Shown one piece after another: positions 49,276 to 58,879 of a stretch of 64,000 nucleotides of DNA. Where the stretch lies: assembly GCF_030816155.1 (NCBI RefSeq), contig NZ_JAUSXR010000001.1:3286001-3350000 (forward strand), given 5' to 3'. Every line of letters starts with the position of its first letter. The stretch's first letter is position 1. This DNA is from Arthrobacter woluwensis (GTDB lineage Bacteria > Actinomycetota > Actinomycetes > Actinomycetales > Micrococcaceae). The translations under genes and the position numbers were made by a program. A model generated the notes under the pieces. The model was given only the letters and a program-made list of their open reading frames with translations, made no database searches and was not told the origin of the DNA.

Positions 49276-50988
49276 TCAGGGAGTGGGCGAGCCGGAGGGC
49301 TTGGGAGTCGGGGTGGTGGGCGGCTCGGGAGCGGTGATGGTGAACGTCACCGTGCTGCCCTTGGCCACCTCGGTGCCCGACGGCGGGTTGAACGTCACAG
49401 TGCCGGAGGACACCGAACCGGAGCCCGCCTGCGGGACGAGACCGGCGTTGGTGAGCGCCTGGCGGACCTGTGCGTCCGTGACCGTGCCGTTCAGGTTCGG
49501 AACAGCGACCATCTCCGGGCCCTTGGAATAGGTGACCGTGACTGTGTCGCCCTTGGCGACCGGGCCGGACGGGTTGACGTCGATGACGGTGCCGGCGGTC
49601 TCCTTATTGGTCACCTCGTTTCCCTTGACTTGCAGACCGAGGGCGATGAGCTCATTGCGGACCGTGGCGTAGTCCCGGCCGTTGTACGCGTCCGGGATGA
49701 TGTTGACGGTGTCCGGGGTGGACGGCGTCTCGCTCGGCGTGGTGCTGGTGGTCGTCTCCGACGGCGTCTGGCTCGCCGTGGTGACGGCGGTGCTGGGCGG
49801 CGTGACCGGAGCGCTGGAGGTGCCTGACTTCGGGCTGAAGAAGCCGGCCGAACTCAGCCACACACCGAGGAAGATCAGGGCGGCCAGCACGGCGAGTATG
49901 ATCAGCGGCCAGATCCAGGCGCTGCGCTTCTTCTCCTCGCGCTCCGGAGTCGGTTCCTCGTAGTCCTCTTCGTCGTCGGTCAGCCAGTTCCGTTCAGCCG
50001 TCAGCTGCTCCGGGGGGACGACCGGCAGGGCGGAGGTCGCCGTCGTCGCGCTCACGGGAGGGACCACCGTGGTGGCCGCCGTCTGCTGCACGTCCACGGG
50101 AGCCGTGATGGGGCCCGTGGTGGACTCGAACAGGAGCATGCCCGGAACGGCTCGGTGTGCCGCGTCGATGTCGCCGCGCCGAATGGCCTCGGCGGCGTCG
50201 GCGAGCTTGAGGGCGTCCGCCGGACGATTGGCCGGATCCTTGGCCAGCATGGACATCAGGAGGGCCCGGATGGGCTTCGCCAGAGAATCCGGAAGGGGCG
50301 GCGGCGCGTCATTGACCTGGGCGAGGGCGATCGCGATCTGCGATTCGCCGGAGAACGGACGGTGCCCCGTGAGGCACTCGTAGCCGATGATGCCCAGGGA
50401 GTAGATGTCGCTGGAACCCGTGGCCGTCTGGCCGGTGGCCTGCTCCGGCGCCAGGTACTGGGCGGTGCCCATGACCTGTCCGGTCTGGGTGAGCGGCACC
50501 TGGTCGGCCAGGCGCGCGATGCCGAAGTCGGTGATCTTCACGTTCCGGTCCGGCGTGATGAGCAGGTTGCCCGGCTTCACGTCACGGTGCACCAGGCCCT
50601 TCTCATGCGCGACGGCGAGGGCCCGCGCGGTCTGGGCGATGATGTTCAGCGTCAGGTCGGGGCTGAGGACGTGCTCGCGCTCGATGATGGTCGACAGCGG
50701 CTCACCCGGCACCAGTTCCATGACGAGGTAGGCGGAACCGCCCTCTTCGCCGTAGTCGAAGACGTTCGCGATGCCTTCGTGGTTCAGCAGCGCCGTGTGA
50801 CGGGCCTCGTTGCGGAAGCGCTCGAGGAAACCGGGATCGCCCGTGTATTCCTCTTTGAGGATCTTGATGGCGACCGTGCGCCCCAGGACCTGGTCCTGCG
50901 CACTCCAGACCTCGCCCATGCCACCGATGGCAATGCGCGTGGTCAGGCGGTACCTCCCGCCGAGAGTGATTCCAGACGTTGGCCTCAC
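49276..50988 (-). CDS. pknA: Ser/Thr protein kinase PknA-like, with PASTA domains
   Basis: Second receptor-type kinase, 570 residues. The glycine-rich loop ([11 protein letters not shown]), [17 protein letters not shown] and TDFG are intact, so it should be active. A helix ([20 protein letters not shown]) is followed by a Thr/Ser/Pro linker and two PASTA repeats ([35 protein letters not shown]). PknA of mycobacteria lacks PASTA domains; here both kinases have them. GTG 50988 overlaps the pbpA stop by four bases. Confidence 0.9.
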   Translation of the reverse strand: MRPTSGITLGGRYRLTTRIAIGGMGEVWSAQDQVLGRTVAIKILKEEYTGDPGFLERFRNEARHTALLNHEGIANVFDYGEEGGSAYLVMELVPGEPLSTIIEREHVLSPDLTLNIIAQTARALAVAHEKGLVHRDVKPGNLLITPDRNVKITDFGIARLADQVPLTQTGQVMGTAQYLAPEQATGQTATGSSDIYSLGIIGYECLTGHRPFSGESQIAIALAQVNDAPPPLPDSLAKPIRALLMSMLAKDPANRPADALKLADAAEAIRRGDIDAAHRAVPGMLLFESTTGPITAPVDVQQTAATTVVPPVSATTATSALPVVPPEQLTAERNWLTDDEEDYEEPTPEREEKKRSAWIWPLIILAVLAALIFLGVWLSSAGFFSPKSGTSSAPVTPPSTAVTTASQTPSETTTSTTPSETPSTPDTVNIIPDAYNGRDYATVRNELIALGLQVKGNEVTNKETAGTVIDVNPSGPVAKGDTVTVTYSKGPEMVAVPNLNGTVTDAQVRQALTNAGLVPQAGSGSVSSGTVTFNPPSGTEVAKGSTVTFTITAPEPPTTPTPKPSGSPTP

Positions 50989-52448
50989 TTGTTCAACACC
51001 GCCTCAAAGAGTTTCTTCGCGTTAGGACTGGTCAGTTGCGCTCCGGTGGCCGAGTTCACGCCGTGGAAGGCGAGGGTCACGACCACCTGGGGATTGTCCG
51101 CCGGGGCAAAACCGGTGAACCAGGAGTTGTTGTAGTCGTCCGCCGTGAGCTCGGCGGTGCCGGTCTTCGCCGCCACCTTGACCCCGGGGATCGCGGCCGG
51201 CGCGGCGAGACCGTTGTCCACCACGCCCACCATCCAGTCGGTGATCTGACGGGCGACCTCAGGGCTCGTGGCGGTCCGCAGCGGCTCGGGCTTGTACTCG
51301 GCGAGCACGCGCAGATCCGGGGCCCGGAGCGCCTTCACGAGTTGCGGCTTCATCTGCACCCCTCCGTTGGCGATGGCGCTGGTGAGCATGGAGATCTGCA
51401 GCGGCGTGACCTGGACGTTGTACTGGCCGATGGCCGACTGGGCCAGCTGCGGCTTGTCCAGATCAGTGGGGAAACGGCTCTGGGCGTACTGCAGGTCCAG
51501 CCGGTCGCCGAGGTCCTGGCCGATGCCGAAGTTCTTCGCCGTCTCCGCGATCTTCTTCTCGCCCAGGTCCAGTGCGATGCTGGCGAACGGGGTGTTGCAG
51601 GAGTTGGCCAGGGCGAAGTCGAATCCGGCCTTGTCCTTGGCGTAGCACTGGCCGCCGCGGTAGTTCGGCAGGGTGTACTGCAGACCTGGGAACGTGAGCT
51701 CAGCGGGGTTCGGCAGGACCGAATCCTTGGTGTACTTGCCCGATTCGAGGGCGGCCGCAGTGTCGACGAGCTTGAAGACCGAACCCGGAGCCATGAGCGC
51801 GCCCGTGGGACCGGAGACATTCTGGTAGAGGTTGATGCCCTTGGTCGCGTCCAGCTTGGCCTTGGCGGCCAGCGCGGCGTCGCTGTCCAGGGTGGCGACC
51901 GTGTTGGGGTCATAGGACGGCTTCGAGACCATGGCCAGGATCGCGCCGGTCTTGGGGTTCTGGACCACGGCGTAGCCTTCGATGTCATCCGGGAGGAGAT
52001 CGTAGGCGAGCTTCTGGATCTTGGGGTCGATCGTCGTCTCGACGTTGGCGCCCTGCGGCTGCTTGCCGAGGAACAACTGGCGCACGCGCTCCAGGAACTG
52101 CTGGTCCGAGTCGCCGGTGAGGGCGCCGTTGAGTTCGCGCTCCAGGCCGGTGGATCCGGCGCTTCCATTGGTCGAGAAGTATCCGGTGATGCCCGCGTAG
52201 AGGGCCCCTCCCGGGTAGCTCCGCTTCGACTTGCAGGACTCGGTCCCGGGCACCGACTCCGCGATGGGCTGACCGCCCGCCAGGATGGTCCCGCGGTCGC
52301 TGCAGAGGTTCCGCTGGAGAGCGCGGTCATTCAGGGCGTTGGTGCTCAGGTCCTGGGCGCCGACCACCTGGATGTAGCTGACCGCGCCGAAGAGCAGGGC
52401 GAAGAGCGCCACGGTGGCGATCCACGCATTGCGGATGGACTGATTCAC
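50985..52448 (-). CDS. pbpA: Class B penicillin-binding protein PbpA
   Basis: Transpeptidase cross-linking peptidoglycan, partner of RodA. The 487-residue protein has an N-terminal membrane anchor ([18 protein letters not shown]), a pedestal region ([22 protein letters not shown]), and the transpeptidase motifs SVFK (in APGSVFKLV), SCN (ANSCNTPF) and KTG (AAKTGTAEL). The stop overlaps the pknA start and the start overlaps the rodA stop, so this is one coupled operon. Confidence 0.94.
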   Translation of the reverse strand: MNQSIRNAWIATVALFALLFGAVSYIQVVGAQDLSTNALNDRALQRNLCSDRGTILAGGQPIAESVPGTESCKSKRSYPGGALYAGITGYFSTNGSAGSTGLERELNGALTGDSDQQFLERVRQLFLGKQPQGANVETTIDPKIQKLAYDLLPDDIEGYAVVQNPKTGAILAMVSKPSYDPNTVATLDSDAALAAKAKLDATKGINLYQNVSGPTGALMAPGSVFKLVDTAAALESGKYTKDSVLPNPAELTFPGLQYTLPNYRGGQCYAKDKAGFDFALANSCNTPFASIALDLGEKKIAETAKNFGIGQDLGDRLDLQYAQSRFPTDLDKPQLAQSAIGQYNVQVTPLQISMLTSAIANGGVQMKPQLVKALRAPDLRVLAEYKPEPLRTATSPEVARQITDWMVGVVDNGLAAPAAIPGVKVAAKTGTAELTADDYNNSWFTGFAPADNPQVVVTLAFHGVNSATGAQLTSPNAKKLFEAVLNK

Positions 52449-53896
52449 GAGTGCACCTCCTGACCGCTCTGTGCCGTCCCCAGGGCGGGCGTGGTGGGCC
52501 GCGACGGGGCTTCGGCCGTAGCCGAGGGGCCGGACACGGGAGCTTCACCGTCACGCAGCGGGCTGGTGTCGATGGGGCCGCGGGCCACATTGGAGATCAT
52601 GAGCAGCAGGCCGGCGACGATCCAGTTGGCCAGCAGGGAGGAGCCACCGGCCGCGAGGAACGGGGTGGTCAGGCCGGTGAGCGGGATGAGGCGCGTGACG
52701 CCGCCGATGACCACGAAGCACTGGACCGCCATGACGAAGGACAGCCCGACGCCGAGCAGCTTGCCGAAGGAGTCCCGCGTGCCGAGCGCCGCGCGGAAGC
52801 CGCGGGTGATGAGCAGGAGGTAGAGCAGGATCATGGCGGACAGGCCGATCAGGCCGAGTTCCTCGCCGAACGAGGCGATGATCATGTCGCTGTTGGAGAA
52901 CGGGACCCGGTTCGGCTGTCCCTGGCCGAGCCCGGTGCCGAACACGCCGCCGTCGGCCATGCCGAAGAGGCCCTGGACGATCTGATAGCTGCCGCCGAGA
53001 TCGCGGTTGTAGATCTCAGGGTCGAAGGCATTGGACCAGCTCTCCATGCGGTACTTCACATGCGAGAACAGCTGGGACGCCACGATGCCGGCGACGGCGA
53101 TGAGGACCACGCCGATGATGACCCAGCTGACGCGGCCGGTGGCCACGTAGATCATCACCATGAACAGGCTGAAGAACATGAAGGACGTTCCCATGTCCCG
53201 CTGCAGGACCAGGATGCCGATGCTGACGGCCCAGGCCGCGAGCATAGGTCCCATGTCCCGGAAACGGGGGAACTGGAGCTTGCCCACCTTGCGGCCGGCG
53301 AGCAGGATCAGGTCGCGGTTCACCGAGAGGTATCCGGCGAAGAAGATCGCCAGCGTGATCTTCGCGATCTCACCGGGCTGGAACGTGAACGGGCCGAGCT
53401 TGATCCACAGATTGGCGCCGTTGATCTCCCCGGCGGAGAGGCCGGGGACCAGCGGCAGGACCAGGAGGACGGCACTGGCAGCCAGGGAGATGTAGGTGAA
53501 ACGGCGCAGCCGCCGGTGGTCCTTGAGGAACCAGATCAGCGCGATCGTGCACACGACGGCGATCAGCGTCCAGCGCAACTGGGTGTTGCCGACGTCGCTC
53601 TTGGGCCCGTCCAGCCGGTGGATCATGGCCAGGCCGAGGCCGTTCAGTGCGACCACGATCGGAAGAATGAACGGATCGGCATACTTTGCCCGGAGACGCA
53701 GCGTTATATGCACCGCGAGGGATGCGACGACCAGCAGGCTCGACTGGAACCAGAAGTCCTTGTTGAAGGAGTCCGGATTGTTGATGCCGACCATCACGCT
53801 CGCGCCGATCCCGACCAGGAGGGCGAGGACCAGGAGCACCAGTTCGATGTTGCGGCGGGACTTCACGACCGGCTGAGTGGCGGCGGCTGAACTCAT
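52445..53896 (-). CDS. rodA: SEDS glycosyltransferase RodA/FtsW family
   Basis: Polymerises lipid II into glycan strands with PbpA. The 483-residue product has ten or more helices, with GANLWIKLGPFTFQPGEIAK and, in the C-terminal half, FGTGLGQGQPNRVPFSNSDM and LIPLTGLTTPFLAAGGSSLL. ATG 53896 with gaggtgcccg upstream is the right start; a longer frame to 54061 overlaps pstP. Overlaps with pstP and pbpA are four bases each. Confidence 0.94.
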   Translation of the reverse strand: MSSAAATQPVVKSRRNIELVLLVLALLVGIGASVMVGINNPDSFNKDFWFQSSLLVVASLAVHITLRLRAKYADPFILPIVVALNGLGLAMIHRLDGPKSDVGNTQLRWTLIAVVCTIALIWFLKDHRRLRRFTYISLAASAVLLVLPLVPGLSAGEINGANLWIKLGPFTFQPGEIAKITLAIFFAGYLSVNRDLILLAGRKVGKLQFPRFRDMGPMLAAWAVSIGILVLQRDMGTSFMFFSLFMVMIYVATGRVSWVIIGVVLIAVAGIVASQLFSHVKYRMESWSNAFDPEIYNRDLGGSYQIVQGLFGMADGGVFGTGLGQGQPNRVPFSNSDMIIASFGEELGLIGLSAMILLYLLLITRGFRAALGTRDSFGKLLGVGLSFVMAVQCFVVIGGVTRLIPLTGLTTPFLAAGGSSLLANWIVAGLLLMISNVARGPIDTSPLRDGEAPVSGPSATAEAPSRPTTPALGTAQSGQEVHS

Positions 53897-55614
53897 CGGG
53901 CACCTCCACAGGCTGCGGGTGACGTGGCGGTGGCGGAGGGCGACGCCGAGCCGGACGGCTTCGGGCTCGCCGAGGAGCCGGGCTTGGGCGTGGCCGTGCC
54001 CGGGCTTGCCGAGACCTTGCCGCTCGGAACCGCCGACGGCGAAGGCGACCCCGTGGGGCACTGACGTTCGTCGAAGTCGTGGCCCAGGCTGAGGTTGCGG
54101 ACCACCAGCTCGGCGTCCGGCAGATCACGGGCCGGGATGGTCTCCTTCACCCGCTGCTGGGAGAAGGACGGCAGACTGCTCACCTGGATCTCCGTCACGG
54201 AGTGCACGGTGGAGAGTTTGATGGGGCCCAATTGCTGGGAGACCCCGTTGTAGATGGCCACGCGGCCGTCCACTTCACCCACGTAATAGCGGGTCTGGGT
54301 CCAGGCGTACCCGAACCAGAGGCCCACGCCGAGGACGGCGGCCACCACAAGCGAGACGGCCCAGCGGAACCAGCGACGGCGCGGCCGTGCGGCGGGCGCG
54401 ACGGCCTCCTCGTCGGTCTCCGCCTCCGGGCTCTCCTGCCGGTGCGTGAGCACGGTCGCCGCGCGCCGTGCGACGGCGCGGCCGGCGATGTTGGGGATCT
54501 TGCCCGTCTCGAGGGCCAGGGCGGCTGCTCCGACGAGTTCGTGGGGCCGGGCCTCCAGTTCCAGACGGAGGACCTCGGCCGTCAGGTGGGCGCCGAGGTT
54601 GGGGTCGGTACGGGTGTCCTCGGCGGGGGACGGGGTGAGGAGAACCGTGTTGATGCCTTCGGTGAAGGACGGGTCCGGGCCGGTTTTGCCGGACTTCTCG
54701 TCGGCGTCGGCGCCGGCTCCGGGAGCATCGGTGTCGTCGTCCACCGGCTCGGCCACTGCGGGAGCGGCGTCGGCAGCGGCGCTGTCCCCGGCTGCGGCGC
54801 CGGCGGCCCCGGCGGGTACTGCGGTGGACGCGGAGGCGTCGTCGGCGATGATGTCCAGGACGATCACGGTGACGTTGTCCGGGGAACCGGCGGCGAGCGT
54901 GAGTTCGATGAGCTGATCGGCGGCGCGGGCGACCGACGCGGTGCCGCGGACCACCGCCTCCACCATGTGGTGCGGGACGAAGTTCAGGCCGTCGGAGCAG
55001 AGGAGCCAGCGGTCGCCTTCGCGGGCCTCGAGTTCGTTGAGATCGAGTTCGGGGCTGGCGTCCACATCGCCCAGGACGCGCATGAGCACGTTCTTGTGCG
55101 GGTGGGTCTCGGCTTCCTCGGGCCGCAGCCGGCCCTCATCCACCAGGCGCTGAACGAACGTGTGGTCCACGCTGACCTGCTCGAAGGCGCCGTCACGGAG
55201 CCGGTAGGCGCGGGAATCGCCGATGTGGGCGTAGTTGAGCTTGCCGTCGGCCAGGAGCAGGGCCGTGACGGTGGTTCCCATGCCGGCCAGGAGCGGGTCG
55301 ACATGGACGAGCTGCGAGAGGATCGAGTTCGCGGTCTGGATCTCGTCCGCGAGGACGGTGCCGGCGTCGCCGTCGTACTCGTCGTGATCCAGGTGGACCA
55401 GATCGAGCACGGTCGAGGCGGACGCGACGTTGCCGCCCGCGTGTCCGCCCATGCCGTCGGCCACCACGGCGAGGTGACGCCCCGCGTAGGCCGAGTCGTC
55501 GTTCTTGGCGCGCACGAGCCCCACATCTGATCGTGCGGCGTAGCGCATGACGAGATGCGGCCGGGTCCCCTCAGGGCCCAGCTCTGCGTTCTTCTCCTCG
55601 GATGCCAAGGTCAC
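53893..55614 (-). CDS. pstP: PP2C-type protein phosphatase PstP
   Basis: Metal-dependent Ser/Thr phosphatase that reverses PknA/PknB phosphorylation. The catalytic domain (1-240) has RSDVGLVRAKNDDS, VVADGMGGHAGGNVA, HIGDSRAYRL, LLCSDGLNF and SPDNVTVIVL, with the metal-binding aspartates present. A disordered acidic linker, a helix (WAVSLVVAAVLGVGLWFGYA) near residue 430 and an extracellular Ser/Pro-rich tail follow. GTG 55614 overlaps the fhaB stop by four bases. The linker is about 60 residues longer than in the mycobacterial enzyme. Confidence 0.94.
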   Translation of the reverse strand: MTLASEEKNAELGPEGTRPHLVMRYAARSDVGLVRAKNDDSAYAGRHLAVVADGMGGHAGGNVASASTVLDLVHLDHDEYDGDAGTVLADEIQTANSILSQLVHVDPLLAGMGTTVTALLLADGKLNYAHIGDSRAYRLRDGAFEQVSVDHTFVQRLVDEGRLRPEEAETHPHKNVLMRVLGDVDASPELDLNELEAREGDRWLLCSDGLNFVPHHMVEAVVRGTASVARAADQLIELTLAAGSPDNVTVIVLDIIADDASASTAVPAGAAGAAAGDSAAADAAPAVAEPVDDDTDAPGAGADADEKSGKTGPDPSFTEGINTVLLTPSPAEDTRTDPNLGAHLTAEVLRLELEARPHELVGAAALALETGKIPNIAGRAVARRAATVLTHRQESPEAETDEEAVAPAARPRRRWFRWAVSLVVAAVLGVGLWFGYAWTQTRYYVGEVDGRVAIYNGVSQQLGPIKLSTVHSVTEIQVSSLPSFSQQRVKETIPARDLPDAELVVRNLSLGHDFDERQCPTGSPSPSAVPSGKVSASPGTATPKPGSSASPKPSGSASPSATATSPAACGGAR

Positions 55615-56102
55615 GGCCTCAATTCGATGACCGTCTTGCCGATCCGGACGGGGACGCCCAGCTCAACGGGCAGCGCTCGGGTGAGCTGCTGATCTCCGAG
55701 ATAGGTGCCGTTCGTGGAGCCGAGGTCCTCGATGAACCAGCGGCTGCCCTGCGGGAAGAGGCGTGCGTGACGTCCCGAGGCGTAGTCGTCCTCGAGGACC
55801 AGCGTGGCTTCCTGGGCGCGGCCCAGAAGGATGGGGCTGGACGCCAGGTCCAGGTGGGTTCCCGCGAGGGGGCCCTCGGTGACCACGAGGTGGCGGGCCT
55901 GCTGGCGGGCCACGGGAGCCTGTGCCTGAGCGAGTTCGGGGTGTTTGCGGAGTTGGCGTGCGGTGAGGGCGCCGGTCTTGGCCGTGCCGCCGATCATGAG
56001 GTCCCGGCGCATGGCCGAGACGATGCTGAAGATCAGCACCCAGATCAGCAGGAGGAAACCGAAGCGGAGTGCCGTGACGGTCAGATCGCTGAGTTCATTC
56101 AT
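55611..56102 (-). CDS. fhaB: FHA-domain protein FhaB (FipA-like)
   Basis: A 163-residue protein with an N-terminal membrane helix (ALRFGFLLLIWVLIFSIV) and a C-terminal FHA domain that binds phosphothreonine: LLGRAQEATLVLEDDYASGRHARL and DLGSTNGTYLGDQQL. It lies just upstream of pstP with a 4-base overlap. It probably serves as a phosphorylation-dependent adaptor between kinases and the division or wall machinery. Confidence 0.93.
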   Translation of the reverse strand: MNELSDLTVTALRFGFLLLIWVLIFSIVSAMRRDLMIGGTAKTGALTARQLRKHPELAQAQAPVARQQARHLVVTEGPLAGTHLDLASSPILLGRAQEATLVLEDDYASGRHARLFPQGSRWFIEDLGSTNGTYLGDQQLTRALPVELGVPVRIGKTVIELRP

Positions 56103-56856
56103 GCGTTCCTCCCCGGGTCGACGGGAATGAGTTGACGGGAATGAGCCGGAAGATCATGCGGGTGCGCCCCATGGTGATGACCGAGCCGTCCGTCAGCTCC
56201 ATGCTGCCGTTCAGCCGCTGGCCGTTGATGTAGCTGCCGTTGGTGGACCCCAGATCCACGGCCCAGCTGGCATTGCCCTGGGTGCGGATCTCGAGGTGCC
56301 GACGGGAGACGCCGGTGTCATCGACGGGGATGTCGGCGTCGGACGCGCGTCCGAGGATGATGCTGGCGGCGTTGAGCGAGTAGCGCTGATCGTTCAGATC
56401 CAGCACGGGCTGGACCTGGGTGGGCGCGCGGTCGGGGGCCGACGGCGCCACGGGCCCGCGGGTCGGCGAGGGCGTGGAGCCCTGGGACTTATCCGCGCGG
56501 GACTGGACGGTCACGTCGCCGGGTTTGAGGGTGGGTTCGCGGACGAAGGCCACGCGCACCGGACCGGGCAGCGTGTACCCCTGGCTCTTGGCGTGAGCGA
56601 TCACGACGTCGCACAGTTCCTCGGCCAGGGCGGTCCCCCAGTCCTCGGCGCGGGCGTAGTCGGTCTCGCTCAGCAGGACCTCGAAACTGTTCGGGGCGAT
56701 GCTCCGGCTCGTGGAGACGGTCAGCACCTTGTTGTCCATTTCGCGGCGCAGGAGGCTGGCGATCTCGACAGGCTGCAGCTGAGCCTTCGAGCCACCGCTG
56801 AAGACGCCACGGACGGCCTTTTCCAGGCCGCGTTCAACACGGTCGAGCAAACCCAT
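56095..56856 (-). CDS. fhaA: FHA-domain protein FhaA
   Basis: A 253-residue cytoplasmic protein with an N-terminal DUF3662 domain (MGLLDRVERGLEKAVRGVFS and PVEIASLLRREMDN) and a C-terminal FHA domain (GRASDADIPVDDTGVSRRH, DLGSTNGSYINGQRL). In mycobacteria FhaA binds the phosphorylated pseudokinase domain of MviN and restrains peptidoglycan synthesis; the equivalent pseudokinase is encoded here at 10.7-12.2 kb. First gene of the fhaA-fhaB-pstP-rodA-pbpA-pknA-pknB chain; fhaB starts inside its last codons. Confidence 0.95.
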   Translation of the reverse strand: MGLLDRVERGLEKAVRGVFSGGSKAQLQPVEIASLLRREMDNKVLTVSTSRSIAPNSFEVLLSETDYARAEDWGTALAEELCDVVIAHAKSQGYTLPGPVRVAFVREPTLKPGDVTVQSRADKSQGSTPSPTRGPVAPSAPDRAPTQVQPVLDLNDQRYSLNAASIILGRASDADIPVDDTGVSRRHLEIRTQGNASWAVDLGSTNGSYINGQRLNGSMELTDGSVITMGRTRMIFRLIPVNSFPSTRGGTHE

Positions 56857-57195
56857 GACGTACTCCTTTCCTCTCGCTTCCTCAGGGACATCACCCAGGG
56901 ACGGCCGACGGCGAAGTGCCGGCCATTGAATCCGATACTACTGTCCAGGCTCCTTCAGCCCCTACCCCGGAGCGCCTTAAACGCCCCGGAACGGCAGAAC
57001 TCCCAGCAACTTCCCACCGGGTCTCCGCCCTGAGGGGGAGGGCCCGGATGCCAGCGGTGGGGCGGTGAAACGGGCCCTGGGGGACGTGTGGTCCACCAGC
57101 CGAGGGGAAGGGGTGGAACCCGATTTCACATTCCGGCTCCCTCATGGTTATGATTGTTCCCGTTGCTTTCACCGGTCACGGGGAAAGCGAAGTGC

Positions 57196-57278
57196 GCGCG
57201 AGTGGCGGAACGGCAGACGCGCTGGCTTCAGGTGCCAGTGTCCGAAAGGGCGTGGGGGTTCAAATCCCCCCTCGCGCA
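57196..57278 (+). tRNA. tRNA-Leu (anticodon CAG)
   Basis: 83-nt type II tRNA. Acceptor gcgcgag pairs with ctcgcgc; anticodon loop ttcaggt on a ctggc/gccag stem gives CAG; a variable arm with tgtccgaaagggcg follows; T-loop ttcaaat. CCA not encoded. Confidence 0.96.
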
Positions 57279-57285
57279 CAAAGGG

Positions 57286-57318
57286 AAACTCCCGGTTCAT
57301 TGAACCGGGAGTTTTTTT
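57286..57318 (+). terminator. Terminator after tRNA-Leu
   Basis: 14-bp stem (aaactcccggttca and complement) followed by seven T. Confidence 0.9.
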
Positions 57319-57475
57319 GTTGTCTGGGCGGCGGCGGGCATGACGGGGGCGGGCAGCGCCGAGGACGGCCGGGCGGGGCGGCGGCTGCCCTCGGCCACGG
57401 CTTTCGGCATCAATCCGTGAAGAGCCGGTCCAGATGGGCGTCGATGGCGCTCAGCGCCGTCCTCCGCTCATCACC

Positions 57476-57640
57476 ATGCCGCGCGACGTCGAAGCGACCG
57501 TCGAGGCGTGGGCAGAGCGGAAAGCGGCGCGGCTGGAAGAGGCCCGGGCCAGGGAGCGTGAAGAACGGGAGCGGGGAGAGGAGGAGCTCCGCCGGCGCCG
57601 TTCGGCACGTTGCCGTCGTCTGTGGTTCGGCCGCCGCTGA
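57476..57640 (+). CDS. Small charged hypothetical protein, 54 aa
   Basis: A highly charged helical ORF (MPRDVEATVEAWAERKAARL, then Glu/Arg-rich to LWFGRR). It is the only frame in 57319-57735 with protein-like composition, but it has no good ribosome-binding site, and an upstream ATG at 57434 is in frame. The rest of that 417-base gap shows nothing else except the operator of the VOC/HxlR pair. Confidence 0.3.
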   Translation: MPRDVEATVEAWAERKAARLEEARAREREERERGEEELRRRRSARCRRLWFGRR

Positions 57641-57693
57641 AAAGTCCCGCCCCACCCGTTGACACCCGGTGTGACGCGCGTCACGATGGACTT

Positions 57694-57710
57694 ACTTGCA
57701 AAAAGCAAGT
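57694..57710. promoter_or_regulatory. Inverted repeat, likely HxlR-regulator operator
   Basis: Exact arms acttgc / gcaagt separated by five A, 26 bases upstream of the VOC gene start. HxlR-type regulators commonly bind such short palindromes, and the regulator gene lies downstream in the same unit. Confidence 0.6.
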
Positions 57711-57735
57711 GCCATCACAGCATCGGAGTATCGAC

Positions 57736-58176
57736 GTGAGCACCATGATTTTCGTGAACCTGCCCACCAGCGACCTGGATCGGGCCAAGACCTTCTACAC
57801 CTCCCTCGGCTTCACCATCAACCCGCTTTTCACCGATGAGAACGCGGCCTGCGTGGTGCTGGACGAGAACGTCTTCTTCATGATCCTGCGGCGCGAGTTC
57901 TTCTCCACCTTCACCACGCGTGAGCTGGTGGACCCCGCCACCCAGGTCCAGGTCCTCAATGCGATCAGCCGCGACTCCCGCGACCACGTGGACAGCACCG
58001 CCGAGGCGGGCCTCGCCAACGGCGGCAAGGAGCACCGCGACCCCCAGGATCTCGGCTTCATGTACTCGCGCTCCATCGAGGACCCGGACGGCAACATCCT
58101 CGAGTTCGTCTACATGGAGCCGCAGGCCGTGGAGAACGGCCCGGGCGAGCACGTGGCCGAGCAGGCAGCCGGCTGA
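57736..58176 (+). CDS. VOC (glyoxalase/bleomycin-resistance) superfamily protein
   Basis: A 146-residue protein of the vicinal oxygen chelate fold: MIFVNLPTSDLDRAKTFYTS at the start, ENVFFMILRREFF in the middle and EDPDGNILEFVYMEP as the second metal-ligand block. Start GTG 57736 has cggag about 10 bases upstream. It is followed after 25 bases by an HxlR regulator on the same strand. This is the two-gene VOC/HxlR unit frequent in actinobacteria, probably induced by a reactive small molecule. Substrate unknown. Confidence 0.87.
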   Translation: MSTMIFVNLPTSDLDRAKTFYTSLGFTINPLFTDENAACVVLDENVFFMILRREFFSTFTTRELVDPATQVQVLNAISRDSRDHVDSTAEAGLANGGKEHRDPQDLGFMYSRSIEDPDGNILEFVYMEPQAVENGPGEHVAEQAAG

Positions 58177-58201
58177 AGGAACTGACGACAAGGAGGAACG
58201 C

Positions 58202-58879
58202 ATGGCCGCGCGGAATTACGGCCAGTACTGCGGTGTGGTGCGGGCCCTGGAACTCGTGGGGGAACGGTGGGCGCTGCTCATCGTCCGGGATCTTCTGGTG
58301 GGCCCGCGCCGCTACTCCGATCTGAAGAAGGGTCTGAGCCGCATCCCCACGAACATCCTCAGCGACCGGCTCAAGGAGCTCCAGGCCGCGGGACTCGTGC
58401 GGCGCGTCCCCGTGCCGCGCTGCGGGCTGGTCTACGAGCTCACTCCCTACGGCCGGGAGCTGGAGGACGTGGTCCTCGCGCTCGGCCGCTGGGGGTTCAA
58501 GGCGATGGGGGAGCCGCGGGAAGGCGACGAGGTCACCGCGGACTCCCTCACCATGGCGTTGCGGACCGCGTTCGACGCCGAAGCGTCCGCGCGCACGCCC
58601 GCCACGGTGTTCACCCTCCACCTGGGGGACGTCACGCTCGTGGCGCGGGCGGCGGACGGGCGGCTCGACGTCGTCGGCGGGGCGGACGCGAAAGCGGCCT
58701 CAGGCGAGTCGGACGCCGTCGAGTTCGCTGCCGGGCCGCAGCTGCGGGAGCTGATCGCCGGGACGCTGTCCCCGGCCGAGGCGCAGCACTCCGGCGCCCT
58801 TCACGTGCTCGACGGCGACGCGCGCCTCCTTGAGCGCTTCACGTCCCTCTTCCACCTGGACGGAGCGGTGGCCGCCTAG
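58202..58879 (+). CDS. HxlR-family winged-helix transcriptional regulator
   Basis: A 225-residue regulator: the N-terminal winged helix has YCGVVRALELVGERWALLIV, PRRYSDLKKGLSRIPTNILS and LKELQAAGLVRRVPVP. About 100 extra residues form a C-terminal domain that may bind a ligand or dimerise. The redox-type cysteine near the start is present (YCGVV). ATG 58202 follows aaggagg. Probably controls itself and the VOC gene through the palindrome at 57694-57710. The end overlaps the TetR stop, tail-to-tail, by four bases. Confidence 0.9.
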   Translation: MAARNYGQYCGVVRALELVGERWALLIVRDLLVGPRRYSDLKKGLSRIPTNILSDRLKELQAAGLVRRVPVPRCGLVYELTPYGRELEDVVLALGRWGFKAMGEPREGDEVTADSLTMALRTAFDAEASARTPATVFTLHLGDVTLVARAADGRLDVVGGADAKAASGESDAVEFAAGPQLRELIAGTLSPAEAQHSGALHVLDGDARLLERFTSLFHLDGAVAA

